Assembly (NCBI GenBank): GCA_002394725.1
Contig: DGUQ01000068.1
Location: 1 to 8,531, forward strand
Source of the DNA: Ruminococcaceae bacterium UBA4306
Lineage (GTDB): Bacteria; Bacillota; Clostridia; Oscillospirales; Acutalibacteraceae
Direction: 5' to 3'
Length of the DNA stretch: 8,531 nt
Positions 1 through 5,847 of this stretch are shown here, in pieces. Position 1 is the stretch's first letter. Each line of letters starts with the position of its first letter. Below the pieces are notes generated by a model. That model saw only the letters and a program-made list of their open reading frames with translations, did not search any database and was not told where the DNA came from. Made by a program: the position numbers and the translations under genes.

Positions 1-563
1 TGTTTGACGCGCCGGTCTATCCGGGTGACCCGAAGCCCACTAAGCGCTTTATAAAGACGATCGGGGACGATTCAACCTACAACCTGTCCGCCGTGGAGTT
101 ATGCACCCATAACGGCACCCATATCGACGCGCCGCTCCACTTTGATGAGGAGGGCGCGGATATCGGCTCGATGAAGCCCTCGTGCTTCTACGGCAAATGC
201 ACGGTCGTCACCATCGACGGCATTTTGACGGGCGAGGATATGGAGCGCCTGCTGCCGCATTGCAACAAGCGGCTGATTTTTCACGGATCGGGTAAAGCCT
301 TCCTCAGCGTTTCGGCGGCGCGTGTGATCGCCGACAGCAAGCTCAGATTGGTGGGCACCGACGCGATGTCCATCGCGCCGCCCTTTGACGAGATGATGCC
401 GCACCTCGAACTGGCACGTGCCGGTATCGCTGTGCTGGAGGGGCTGTTCCTCGAGGGCGTTGAGGACGGCGAATACACCCTGTCCGCTCTGCCGCTGAAG
501 ATGAAAGGGCTGGAGGCGTCCCCCTGCCGCGCGGTCCTAATGCGCGAGCCGAAGGGATACTGA
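1..563 (+). CDS. Cyclase family protein (kynurenine formamidase-like hydrolase), 5' end missing
   Basis: The open frame enters from the left edge (first full codon at base 3) and stops at TGA 561-563, leaving about 186 residues; the family is usually 205-225 residues, so roughly the first 10-30 are missing. The family signature is plain: an early FDAPVYPGDP segment, then CTHNGTHIDAPLHF, the H-x-GTH-x-D-x-P-x-H block whose His and Asp residues bind the divalent metal in KynB-type enzymes, and later VGTDAMSI and an H-x-ELARAGIAVLEGL segment matching the conserved C-terminal part of the fold. Such proteins are cytosolic metal-dependent amide hydrolases; KynB itself opens N-formylkynurenine, but many clostridial members have unknown substrates, so the substrate is not assigned. 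A GTG at 93 could act as an internal start but lies inside conserved sequence and is rejected. No terminator follows; a heptamer-bounded repeat element begins directly after the stop codon. Confidence 0.85.
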   Translation, partial: FDAPVYPGDPKPTKRFIKTIGDDSTYNLSAVELCTHNGTHIDAPLHFDEEGADIGSMKPSCFYGKCTVVTIDGILTGEDMERLLPHCNKRLIFHGSGKAFLSVSAARVIADSKLRLVGTDAMSIAPPFDEMMPHLELARAGIAVLEGLFLEGVEDGEYTLSALPLKMKGLEASPCRAVLMREPKGY

Positions 564-759
564 TTAATGAGGAGTGAGGAGTTAGGAGTTAGGAGTTATC
601 ATAGATTGAAACATCGATATGCTCTGCGTTTTAAAGAAATCTAATGGAAATGATCGGGACATCATCATTGTCGCCCCTTACAGTTTACGTTTTCGATCAC
701 TATATCAATCAGGTGTGGGCGGAGCCCACCATTAACTCCTCACTCCTCACTCCTAACTA
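564..759 (+). repeat. Heptamer-bounded intergenic element A (MITE-like)
   Basis: The left end carries four tandem heptamers (GAGGAGT, GAGGAGT, TAGGAGT, TAGGAGT) at 569-596. The right end carries the inverse series (ACTCCTC, ACTCCTC, ACTCCTA, then partial ACTA) at 735-759, so the ends form imperfect terminal inverted repeats about 30 bases long. Just inside the right end is a hairpin, GTGGGC (715-720), loop GGA, GCCCAC (724-729), followed by CATTAA. The core (600-710) shows no convincing ORF. The same right-end hairpin, CATTAA spacer and heptamers occur in reverse complement at 4551-4604, which shows this is one member of a family. The element starts right after the preceding TGA stop and ends 16 bases before the next ATG, so it fills nearly the whole gap. 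Whether it moves by a transposase supplied in trans is inference. Confidence 0.75.
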
Positions 760-775
760 AAAGTACGAGGTCATT

Positions 776-2932
776 ATGAAGAAACTAATCTCTGTTTTAC
801 TATTGATATTGTTAACAGTATGCCTCTGCGCCTGCCTTTCCGGCTGTGAAAAGCCCAAGGTGGCGGTCAGCTCCGTGCTGTCGATCGACGAGCGCTTCAA
901 GGGGACGCGCACCGTGACCGCGGTCTATCCCGTGTCCGCCGATATCGACGCGGTGAAGGACAAGATCATCGCGGATGATCCCACCGCCGAGATCCCCGGC
1001 GCGTCGTTTTCTTATAGCGGCGTCAAGGAGGACGGCTACTACTTTGAGCTGAAACTCAGCTTTACCGATAAAGCCGAGTATGAGAAGATCGTCGGCTCCC
1101 TGATCGGGCGAAAAACCGCCGTGTTTCTCTCGCGCAAGAATACCAAGCTCACACAGGGTACGCGTATGGCGGAGGATTTTGACGTCAGTGAGCTGATCAC
1201 GTGGATGGTCAGCGATACTGCCGCCGCTGAGCAGACCAAGAACCTGATGTTCGATTACAGCGCCAACACCGTGCAGATCGGCTCCGACAGCTACGCGACC
1301 GAATCGACCGCTTCCATCAATGACTGCACCGGCAGCGCGGTCAACCATATCTCGATCAAGACGATGAACCATAAATCGGGCAGCTATGACCGCACTTTCG
1401 CGTTCAACCTGCCCAACGCGACCTATACCAAGGATAAGGACGCGATCGAGGCGTATTTTCTTTCGAACACCCTGCCCGACGCAAAATACGCCGGCTGGTC
1501 GGCGGAGGGCTCCGATATGGTTTATACCGTCATCTATGAGGACATGACCGTCGATAAAATGGCGGATGTGACCGCGAAGATGCTCGATACCGACAGCGTG
1601 GCGATCTCCTACGGCGATATCGACAACGCTTCCACGCCGCTGTCCGAGGGGTTGACCTATGAGGAGAATCTCGACTCCTTCTCCTTTATCGGTGAGAACG
1701 ACAGCTTCCCGACGATCCGCTATTCCTACTCGCTGCCGCTGAACACCACCTATGGAGACGGTTCTCTCTTTGAGAACGGCAGATGGGTCAGCGTGGGTAC
1801 ATGGGAGAATGATCTGTATACCGTTGAGCTGAAAAGCGGTACGACACAGCTGAGGATCCCCGACGGCATCCAGTACCAAATCAGTGGGATCGATTTCTCC
1901 GTCGCCAGTCTGGGCGAGTCACGCTTTCGCAGGACGACCGAATTCCTGTATGAACCAAATAACAGCGCCGCGGCTGATTACGCGCTGAGCTACTTTCAGG
2001 CAAAGGGCGTGCAGAATGCCGCCGTGAATACGACCGATCGCAATATCGTGTGCAGCGTGAGCTTTGAGGGCACTACCGACGAGATCACCGCACAGCTGGT
2101 GAATGTGTTCGGCAGCGGTAATTTTATGGCTTATGAGCAGAAGAAGGGCGCCTTCGATCTGAGTATCAAGACCGTGCTGACCGACTATATCAATCTCGGC
2201 TATATGCTCAACAGCGATAACGCCGAGCGTCCGATGCGCTATTCCGTCAGCTCTGAGGGCGGCGAAAATATCGTGTCCCTCTCCGTCGACGGCAGTGAAA
2301 CGGCGTTCACCGAGAGCAACAAGGGGACGATGGCAATCAAGGGAGGCTGCGCGACGGTGCGTTACCGCGGCAACATCCCCGTGACCGTGAGTATCATCAT
2401 CTATCTCACAGCCGGTCTGGTGCTGCTGATCCTGACTGCCTTCATCGCGATCAAGCTGATCAAACCGAAGAAGAAGCGCGTTCCCGATCCGCTGAACAAT
2501 CCCGAAGCGGTCTACGCGGACGCAGATGTGTCTGAGGATGCAGCTGACGACGCCTCCGAGAATGATACAGAGGACGCGTCCTCAGAAGAAAAAGGCGCGC
2601 GCGCCCCGCTGGCGCAGACCACGACCTTCAGCATCTTTGAGCTGAACACCCTCGTCCGCAACAAGAAGTATGTTGACGAGATCAACAAGGATGTGGAACA
2701 GCGCCTGCATGCGCAAAGCCTTGAGGAGCAGAAGCACGATATCCGCGCGCGTGAGCTGGAGGATATGAGCCGCAAGGTCTACGGGGCGCGCACGTCTTCT
2801 TCTGATGAAACTGCGACCGACGATATTGCGGAACCAATCGAGCTGGAGCCTACCGAAGCGCCGGAATCCGCACGTGAAAGCGCCGACGCTCCCGCAAAGG
2901 AGGATGATGATAATGAAACTGGTCGTATTTGA
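776..2932 (+). CDS. Predicted lipoprotein with C-terminal membrane span and acidic cytoplasmic tail, function unknown
   Basis: This is a 718-residue protein of no family I recognise. Residues 1-24 are a lipoprotein signal peptide: KK, a long hydrophobic core, and lipobox L21-S-G-C24, with the lipidated Cys at 24. Residues 25-535 form a long extracytoplasmic region rich in Thr, Ser, Tyr and Asp, with patterns of short beta strands and several D/E-rich turns. A single membrane segment covers about 536-562 and is followed by KPKKKR (563-568), a positive-inside stop-transfer. The remaining 150 residues should be cytoplasmic: a strongly acidic low-complexity stretch, a likely helical or coiled-coil segment around 618-670 (FELNTLVRNKKYVDEINKDV onward), and another acidic Glu/Ala/Pro tail. 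The start is ATG 776 with a modest GAGG site at 767-770. The 3' end overlaps the HAD phosphatase gene by 20 bases, suggesting translational coupling. Being tethered by both a lipid and a membrane helix is unusual; a link between the cell surface and a cytoplasmic partner is conceivable but unproven. Confidence 0.8.
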   Translation: MKKLISVLLLILLTVCLCACLSGCEKPKVAVSSVLSIDERFKGTRTVTAVYPVSADIDAVKDKIIADDPTAEIPGASFSYSGVKEDGYYFELKLSFTDKAEYEKIVGSLIGRKTAVFLSRKNTKLTQGTRMAEDFDVSELITWMVSDTAAAEQTKNLMFDYSANTVQIGSDSYATESTASINDCTGSAVNHISIKTMNHKSGSYDRTFAFNLPNATYTKDKDAIEAYFLSNTLPDAKYAGWSAEGSDMVYTVIYEDMTVDKMADVTAKMLDTDSVAISYGDIDNASTPLSEGLTYEENLDSFSFIGENDSFPTIRYSYSLPLNTTYGDGSLFENGRWVSVGTWENDLYTVELKSGTTQLRIPDGIQYQISGIDFSVASLGESRFRRTTEFLYEPNNSAAADYALSYFQAKGVQNAAVNTTDRNIVCSVSFEGTTDEITAQLVNVFGSGNFMAYEQKKGAFDLSIKTVLTDYINLGYMLNSDNAERPMRYSVSSEGGENIVSLSVDGSETAFTESNKGTMAIKGGCATVRYRGNIPVTVSIIIYLTAGLVLLILTAFIAIKLIKPKKKRVPDPLNNPEAVYADADVSEDAADDASENDTEDASSEEKGARAPLAQTTTFSIFELNTLVRNKKYVDEINKDVEQRLHAQSLEEQKHDIRARELEDMSRKVYGARTSSSDETATDDIAEPIELEPTEAPESARESADAPAKEDDDNETGRI
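2896..2903 (+). promoter_or_regulatory. Ribosome binding site that sets the HAD phosphatase start
   Basis: A near-perfect AAAGGAGG lies inside the last codons of the lipoprotein gene, nine bases before ATG 2913. It decides in favour of the start giving MKLVVFDLDGT. The open frame extends 36 codons further upstream to an ATG at 2805, but those residues lie ahead of the universal HAD N-terminus and only exist because they overlap the lipoprotein tail. Confidence 0.85.
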
Positions 2933-3563
2933 TCTGGACGGTACCCTTGCCGATACGCTTGCCGATCTTGCCAACGCCGTGAACTTTGCGTTGGCGCGGC
3001 AAAGCCTGCCGACCTATCCCGTGGAGGATTACCGTCATTTTGTCGGCAACGGTATCGATAATTTGATCCGCGTCACGATGGGGAACGCCTACACCCCCGA
3101 GGGCGCGGAGAGAGCAAAAGCTGACTTTCAAGCATACTACGCGGAGCACTGCACGGACTGTACCGTCGCCTATGACGGCGTCGAAACGCTGCTCGACAGA
3201 TTGGCAGCGGACAAAACAGCCACCGCCGTGATCTCCAATAAGCCCGATCGATTTGTGCCCGAGATCCTCTCGGCGCTGTATCCGCGCCATACCTTTCTGA
3301 GCGCGTGGGGACAGCAGGAAGCGTTTCCGCGCAAGCCCTCTCCCGAAGCGCTTGAAGCGCTGATCGCGCAGAACGGTTACCAAAAGAGCGACACGCTCTA
3401 TGTCGGCGACAGCAACGTGGATGTGATGTTCGCGCATAACGCCGGAGTCAGGGTATGCGGTGTGAGCTGGGGCTTCCGCGGCGCGGCTGAACTCAGAGAA
3501 GCCGGCGCCGATGCGATTGTTGATTCCGCAGAGGAATTATATTTACTGGTGAAGGGTGAATGA
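2913..3563 (+). CDS. gph: HAD-superfamily phosphatase, phosphoglycolate phosphatase type
   Basis: A 216-residue cytosolic Mg-dependent phosphatase of HAD subfamily IA. All four HAD motifs are present: DLDGT with nucleophile D7 and acid/base D9; S108 in VISNKPD; K141 in FPRKPSPEAL; and G165-D166-S-N-V-D170 binding Mg. Between motifs I and II lies an alpha-helical cap of about 65 residues (roughly 16-80) containing the VGNGIDNLI segment typical of Gph proteins, which remove phosphate from 2-phosphoglycolate formed by DNA repair or oxygenation. Relatives such as PpaX or general sugar phosphatases are hard to separate by sequence, so the substrate is a family-level guess. The start at 2913 is fixed by the AAAGGAGG at 2896-2903. 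It overlaps the upstream lipoprotein gene by 20 bases and probably shares its transcript. The last seven coding bases, including the TGA stop, coincide with the first heptamer of repeat element B, so that element may have supplied the present C-terminus. Confidence 0.88.
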   Translation: MKLVVFDLDGTLADTLADLANAVNFALARQSLPTYPVEDYRHFVGNGIDNLIRVTMGNAYTPEGAERAKADFQAYYAEHCTDCTVAYDGVETLLDRLAADKTATAVISNKPDRFVPEILSALYPRHTFLSAWGQQEAFPRKPSPEALEALIAQNGYQKSDTLYVGDSNVDVMFAHNAGVRVCGVSWGFRGAAELREAGADAIVDSAEELYLLVKGE

Positions 3564-3704
3564 CTAATGGTGAATGGTGGTGGGAAAATCCTTGCGGATT
3601 TTTGTTTCCTGTTATCATTGAGATGAAGCGTTTCCGCATCCTTATAAATGGGTGAGGGCGGCGCCCTCCATCAACCATTCACCATTCACTATTCACCATT
3701 CACC
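3557..3704 (+). repeat. Heptamer-bounded intergenic element B (CCATTCA type)
   Basis: The right end has four tandem heptamers, CCATTCA, CCATTCA, CTATTCA, CCATTCA (3675-3702). The left end has the inverse series TGAATGA, CTAATGG, TGAATGG (3557-3577) followed by TGGTGGG. Subterminal hairpins lie inside both ends: on the left AAAATCC-TTGC-GGATTTT (3585-3602), on the right GAGGGC-GGC-GCCCTC followed by CATCAA (about 3655-3674). This is the architecture of elements A and C (heptamers, GGGAAA-type hairpin, core, GGGC-N3-GCCC hairpin, CATYAA, heptamers) built with a different heptamer. The core is only about 50 bases, with no ORF. It overlaps the gph stop codon on one side and ends 14 bases before the queH start on the other. 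Confidence 0.75.
3585..3603 (+). terminator. Terminator-like hairpin after gph, inside element B
   Basis: AAAATCC (3585-3591), tetraloop TTGC and GGATTTT (3596-3602) form a seven-pair stem followed by one more T. The arm plus tail reads as a run of five T. It could act as a rho-independent terminator for the lipoprotein/gph transcript. The stem is A/T-rich with only two G:C pairs, so it may be weak. It is part of the repeat element rather than a native gene end. Confidence 0.55.
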
Positions 3705-3718
3705 GAACCGGAGGTTCT

Positions 3719-4354
3719 ATGAACAAACGCAATTATCAAAAGGAAATGGACGCGCTGATCGAGCGCAACGCCCGTGAGGGGGTTCGCCCGACCTTGCTGC
3801 TGCACGTCTGCTGCGCCGTATGCGCAAGCTACGTGTTGGAGTACCTTTATCGCCATTTTGATATCACCATCGCCTACTATAACCCGAATATCACAGAGGA
3901 GAGCGAGTACCGCTACCGCTACAGTGAGCTGCGGCGCTATGTCGAGGAGGCAGGGCTGAGCGAATACGTCCGCTTTGCCGAGGTCGCATACCGCCCCGAG
4001 GACTTTTTGCAGGCGGTCAAGGGTCATGAAGCTGACCGCGAGGGCGGCGCGCGCTGCGCGATCTGCTTTGATCAGCGCTTGCGCTATACCGCTGAGCTGT
4101 GCAAGAAGGGTGGATATGATTATTTCGCGACTACCCTGACCATCAGTCCGCTGAAAAACGCCGAGGTTCTCAATACCATCGGCGAGCGGATCGCAAAAGA
4201 ATGCGGCGTTCGGTATCTATGCTCCGATTTCAAGAAGAAGGAGGGCTATAAACGCTCCATCGAACTGAGCCGTCAGTATCACCTGTACCGCCAGAACTAC
4301 TGCGGCTGTGTTTTTTCACGAAGAGAAGCGCCGAGCGCCGGAGCCCTCGGATAA
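3719..4354 (+). CDS. queH: Epoxyqueuosine reductase QueH
   Basis: A 211-residue member of the QueH (former DUF208) family, which reduces epoxyqueuosine to queuosine in the tRNA wobble position and replaces the cobalamin-dependent QueG in many anaerobes. The family cysteines are all visible: LLLHVCCAVC (C31, C32, C35) at the N-terminus, ARCAIC (C113, C116) in the middle, and YCGC (C195, C197) near the C-terminus; these ligate the [4Fe-4S] cluster and second metal site known for the family. YYNPNI (53-58), the CFDQRLRYTA helix and the TTLTISPLKN segment are also typical. The start is ATG 3719 with CGGAGG at 3709-3714. No other queuosine gene lies nearby. After CGCVFS the tail RREAPSAGALG lies in a 19-bp sequence repeated 135 bases downstream, so the extreme C-terminus may have been rewritten by that duplication; no cysteine is affected. 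Confidence 0.93.
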   Translation: MNKRNYQKEMDALIERNAREGVRPTLLLHVCCAVCASYVLEYLYRHFDITIAYYNPNITEESEYRYRYSELRRYVEEAGLSEYVRFAEVAYRPEDFLQAVKGHEADREGGARCAICFDQRLRYTAELCKKGGYDYFATTLTISPLKNAEVLNTIGERIAKECGVRYLCSDFKKKEGYKRSIELSRQYHLYRQNYCGCVFSRREAPSAGALG

Positions 4355-4475
4355 CGACTGACGAGTTGGTGCCTGTCGTTGTGACCCGAAGGGTCAAACA
4401 GACGGGCAAACGAGTGGGAGTTATACGAGGATCAGCGGAGGTGAACGAGGCGTGACAGAGAAGCGCCGAGCGCCG
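4322..4475. repeat. Structured unit of about 135 bp bounded by a 19-bp direct repeat, overlapping the queH 3' end
   Basis: The sequence AGAGAAGCGCCGAGCGCCG occurs at 4322-4340 and again at 4457-4475, exactly 135 bases (45 codons) apart. The intervening DNA folds well: GCCTGTC (4371-4377) pairs with GACGGGC (4401-4407) around an inner TGACCC-GAA-GGGTCA hairpin (4382-4396). It also contains four ACGAG words (4361, 4410, 4425, 4445). The first copy of the repeat lies in the last codons of queH, and the queH stop falls within the unit. It could be a small inserted element with a long target duplication, or a repeat-mediated duplication. No ORF inside it is convincing. Confidence 0.55.
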
Positions 4476-4513
4476 AAGAGATCGAAAGCACCCAATTGAA
4501 TAGAATAGATCAG

Positions 4514-4549
4514 AAACCTTTGGCATAGAGATATGTCAGAGGTTTTTTT
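4514..4549 (+). terminator. Rho-independent terminator after queH
   Basis: AACCTTTGGCATA (4515-4527), loop GAGA and TATGTCAGAGGTT (4532-4544) make a 13-pair stem with two G:U pairs. It is followed by TTTTT (4545-4549). This is the strongest terminator in the window and should end the queH transcript. Element C begins immediately after it. Confidence 0.85.
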
Positions 4550-4550
4550 A

Positions 4551-4771
4551 AGTTAGGAGTTAGGAGTGAGGAGTGAGGAGTTAATGGTGGGCTTTGCCCA
4601 CACCTATTGATAGGATAGCGGATAAAGTAATCGGTTGAGATTGCCACGGCATAAAAGCCTCGCAATGACCGATTTGTCTACGCTTTCTGTATCCGATTGA
4701 TGTCCTTCTAGAAATCCAAAAGCCGAAGGCTTTCCCAAAACTCCTAACTCCTCACTCCTACCTCCTCACTA
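4551..4771 (-). repeat. Heptamer-bounded intergenic element C (AGGAGT type, inverted relative to element A)
   Basis: The left end has four heptamers, TAGGAGT, TAGGAGT, GAGGAGT, GAGGAGT (4554-4581), then TTAATG and the hairpin GTGGGC-TTT-GCCCAC (4587-4601) followed by ACCTATTGATAG. This is the reverse complement of the right end of element A. The right end has ACTCCTA, ACTCCTC, ACTCCTA, CCTCCTC, ACTA (4740-4771), preceded by the hairpin AAAGCC-GAA-GGCTTT (4719-4733) and CCCAAAA. Read on the minus strand this gives TTTTGGGAAAGCC, matching the TGGGAAAATCC left end of element B. The strand given is relative to A and B. The core carries a separate long hairpin (4629-4674) and no ORF. The element lies between the queH terminator and the antiporter start, ending 17 bases before it. 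Confidence 0.75.
4629..4674. repeat. Long interrupted hairpin nested in element C
   Basis: AATCGGT (4629-4635) pairs with ACCGATT (4668-4674), ATTGC (4640-4644) with GCAAT (4662-4666), and GGC (4648-4650) with GCC (4657-4659) around loop ATAAAA. The ATTGCCACG and CTCGCAATGAC parts resemble, from memory, a dispersed palindromic intergenic repeat found in several bacterial lineages, so this may be a second repeat nested in the first. It is not present in elements A or B. Confidence 0.5.
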
Positions 4772-4788
4772 AATAATGTGGTGATAAT

Positions 4789-5742
4789 TTGACATCTATT
4801 CTGATCTTTCTTTTGTTCGCTCTCGGGCTGATCTGCATCATCCGCGGAGGTGACCGCTTTGTTGACGCGGCGGTGTGGATGGCGTCGGCGTCGCGGATAC
4901 CGCCGTTCATTATCGGCGCGACGGTCGTATCGCTGGCGACTACCCTGCCGGAGATCATAGTATCGCTGATCGCGGCATGGCAGGGGCAGACCGACATGGC
5001 GACAGGTAATGCTGTCGGCTCCGTCACGGCAAATACCGCGCTGATCCTGTCATTCTCCTTGCTCCTGCGCCCCGAGCCGATCGACCGCGCTCGTCTGATG
5101 CCGAAGGCATTCTTGCAGATCGCCGCCGTATTGACCCTGTGGTTCTCGGGAATCTCGGGCTGGCTGACCCCCTTCGGATGCGTAGGCATGCTCATCCTGT
5201 TTGGACTCTTTGTGTATGAGAACCTGCGCTGCGCGAGGAAGGAACGCCGCGGTGATATCGCGACGAGTGTGACGGTTAACCGTAATACGCTGATCCGCAA
5301 CCTTCTGATATTTGTGATCGGGGCAGGGGAGATCATCATCGGCTCACGGCTTTTGGTAGATAACGGCACCCTGATCGCGCGCGATATCCTGCATATCGAC
5401 GAGCGTATCGTGTCACTGACCATGGTGGCTATCGGCACATCACTGCCCGAGTTGGTCACCGCGATCAGTGCCGTCGTCAAGAAAAGCGGCTCCCTTGCGG
5501 TCGGCAACATCCTCGGCGCGAATACCATCGATTTGCTGTTGATCCTGCCGTTGTGCGCCCTGTCGCGGGGCGGCATTCTGCCGTTGAGCCGGGGCTCGAT
5601 TTGGATCGATATCCCGTTCTGTCTGCTGATCACCCTCATCATGCTGGTGCCTGCCTTGGTGAAAAGGCGCTTTTATCGGTGGCAGGGCGCGGTATCATTA
5701 TCGATGTATCTGCTGTATACCATCCTGCTCTTTGTATTTTGA
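4789..5742 (+). CDS. Ca2+/Na+ antiporter, CaCA superfamily (YrbG-like)
   Basis: A 317-residue polytopic inner-membrane protein exchanging cations, probably Ca2+ or Na+, against Na+ or H+. It has the two inverted alpha-repeats of CaCA exchangers: GATVVSLATTLPEIIVSL (43-60, acidic E55) with GNAVGS (73-78), and VAIGTSLPELVTA (213-225, acidic E221) with GNILGANTID (239-248). About ten hydrophobic segments are spread over the full length, with a short hydrophilic loop near 146-165 (RCARKERRGD), as in compact prokaryotic members. Alpha-1 deviates from the usual GSNxxN, reading GSVTAN, and alpha-2 reads GANTID, so ion preference may differ from the YrbG norm. The start is TTG 4789: an in-frame TAA at 4774-4776 leaves no better start upstream, and the N-terminus then matches the family. 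The ribosome site is weak (GGTG near 4780). Element C ends just upstream, so translation may be low or its native leader lost. Confidence 0.87.
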   Translation: MTSILIFLLFALGLICIIRGGDRFVDAAVWMASASRIPPFIIGATVVSLATTLPEIIVSLIAAWQGQTDMATGNAVGSVTANTALILSFSLLLRPEPIDRARLMPKAFLQIAAVLTLWFSGISGWLTPFGCVGMLILFGLFVYENLRCARKERRGDIATSVTVNRNTLIRNLLIFVIGAGEIIIGSRLLVDNGTLIARDILHIDERIVSLTMVAIGTSLPELVTAISAVVKKSGSLAVGNILGANTIDLLLILPLCALSRGGILPLSRGSIWIDIPFCLLITLIMLVPALVKRRFYRWQGAVSLSMYLLYTILLFVF

Positions 5743-5765
5743 TTGCATAAAAATCCCGATATCTC

Positions 5766-5794
5766 TTGTAATTCATTTTCGTTTCGTTTATAAT
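5766..5794 (+). promoter_or_regulatory. Predicted sigma-A promoter for the acyltransferase-like gene
   Basis: TTGTAA (5766-5771) and a perfect TATAAT (5789-5794) are separated by exactly 17 bases in an AT-rich gap. Transcription would begin near 5801, leaving a leader of about 47 bases before ATG 5848. Confidence 0.7.
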
Positions 5795-5802
5795 GAAAAT
5801 CA

Positions 5803-5821
5803 GCGTGGATATAATCCGCGC
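5803..5821. promoter_or_regulatory. Palindrome/hairpin at the predicted transcript start
   Basis: GCGTGGAT (5803-5810), loop ATA and ATCCGCGC (5814-5821) form an eight-pair stem with one G:U pair, placed 8 bases after the -10 box. It could be a 5' stabilising hairpin in the mRNA or a repressor operator overlapping the start site; the sequence alone does not decide. There is no T-run, so it is not a terminator. Confidence 0.45.
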
Positions 5822-5847
5822 CGATTCTACAGAATGAGGATAATCAA

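Noticed and set aside
606..635. TTGAAA-N18-TTTAAA promoter-like pair in the core of element A
   Set aside because: The -10 is poor and AT-rich DNA gives such matches by chance; it would matter only if transcript ends map there.
564..760. Target site duplications flanking the heptamer elements
   Set aside because: Flanks share at most TTA-like bases that belong to the heptamer register, so no duplication can be separated from the repeats.
812..1879. Long minus-strand open frame opposite the lipoprotein gene
   Set aside because: It is a codon-bias shadow of the sense gene, with no ribosome site and no recognisable domain.
2805..2912. A 36-codon N-terminal extension of the HAD phosphatase from ATG 2805
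   Set aside because: It precedes the conserved HAD N-terminus, overlaps the lipoprotein tail in another frame and has no ribosome site; AAAGGAGG marks 2913 as the start.
564..4771. CRISPR array or clustered spacer-repeat structure
   Set aside because: The repeats are contiguous 7-mers with no spacers, arranged in inverted pairs, and there are no cas genes.
4758..5642. Long minus-strand open frame opposite the antiporter gene
   Set aside because: Arg/Ser/Pro-rich shadow translation; the sense strand encodes a clear CaCA exchanger.
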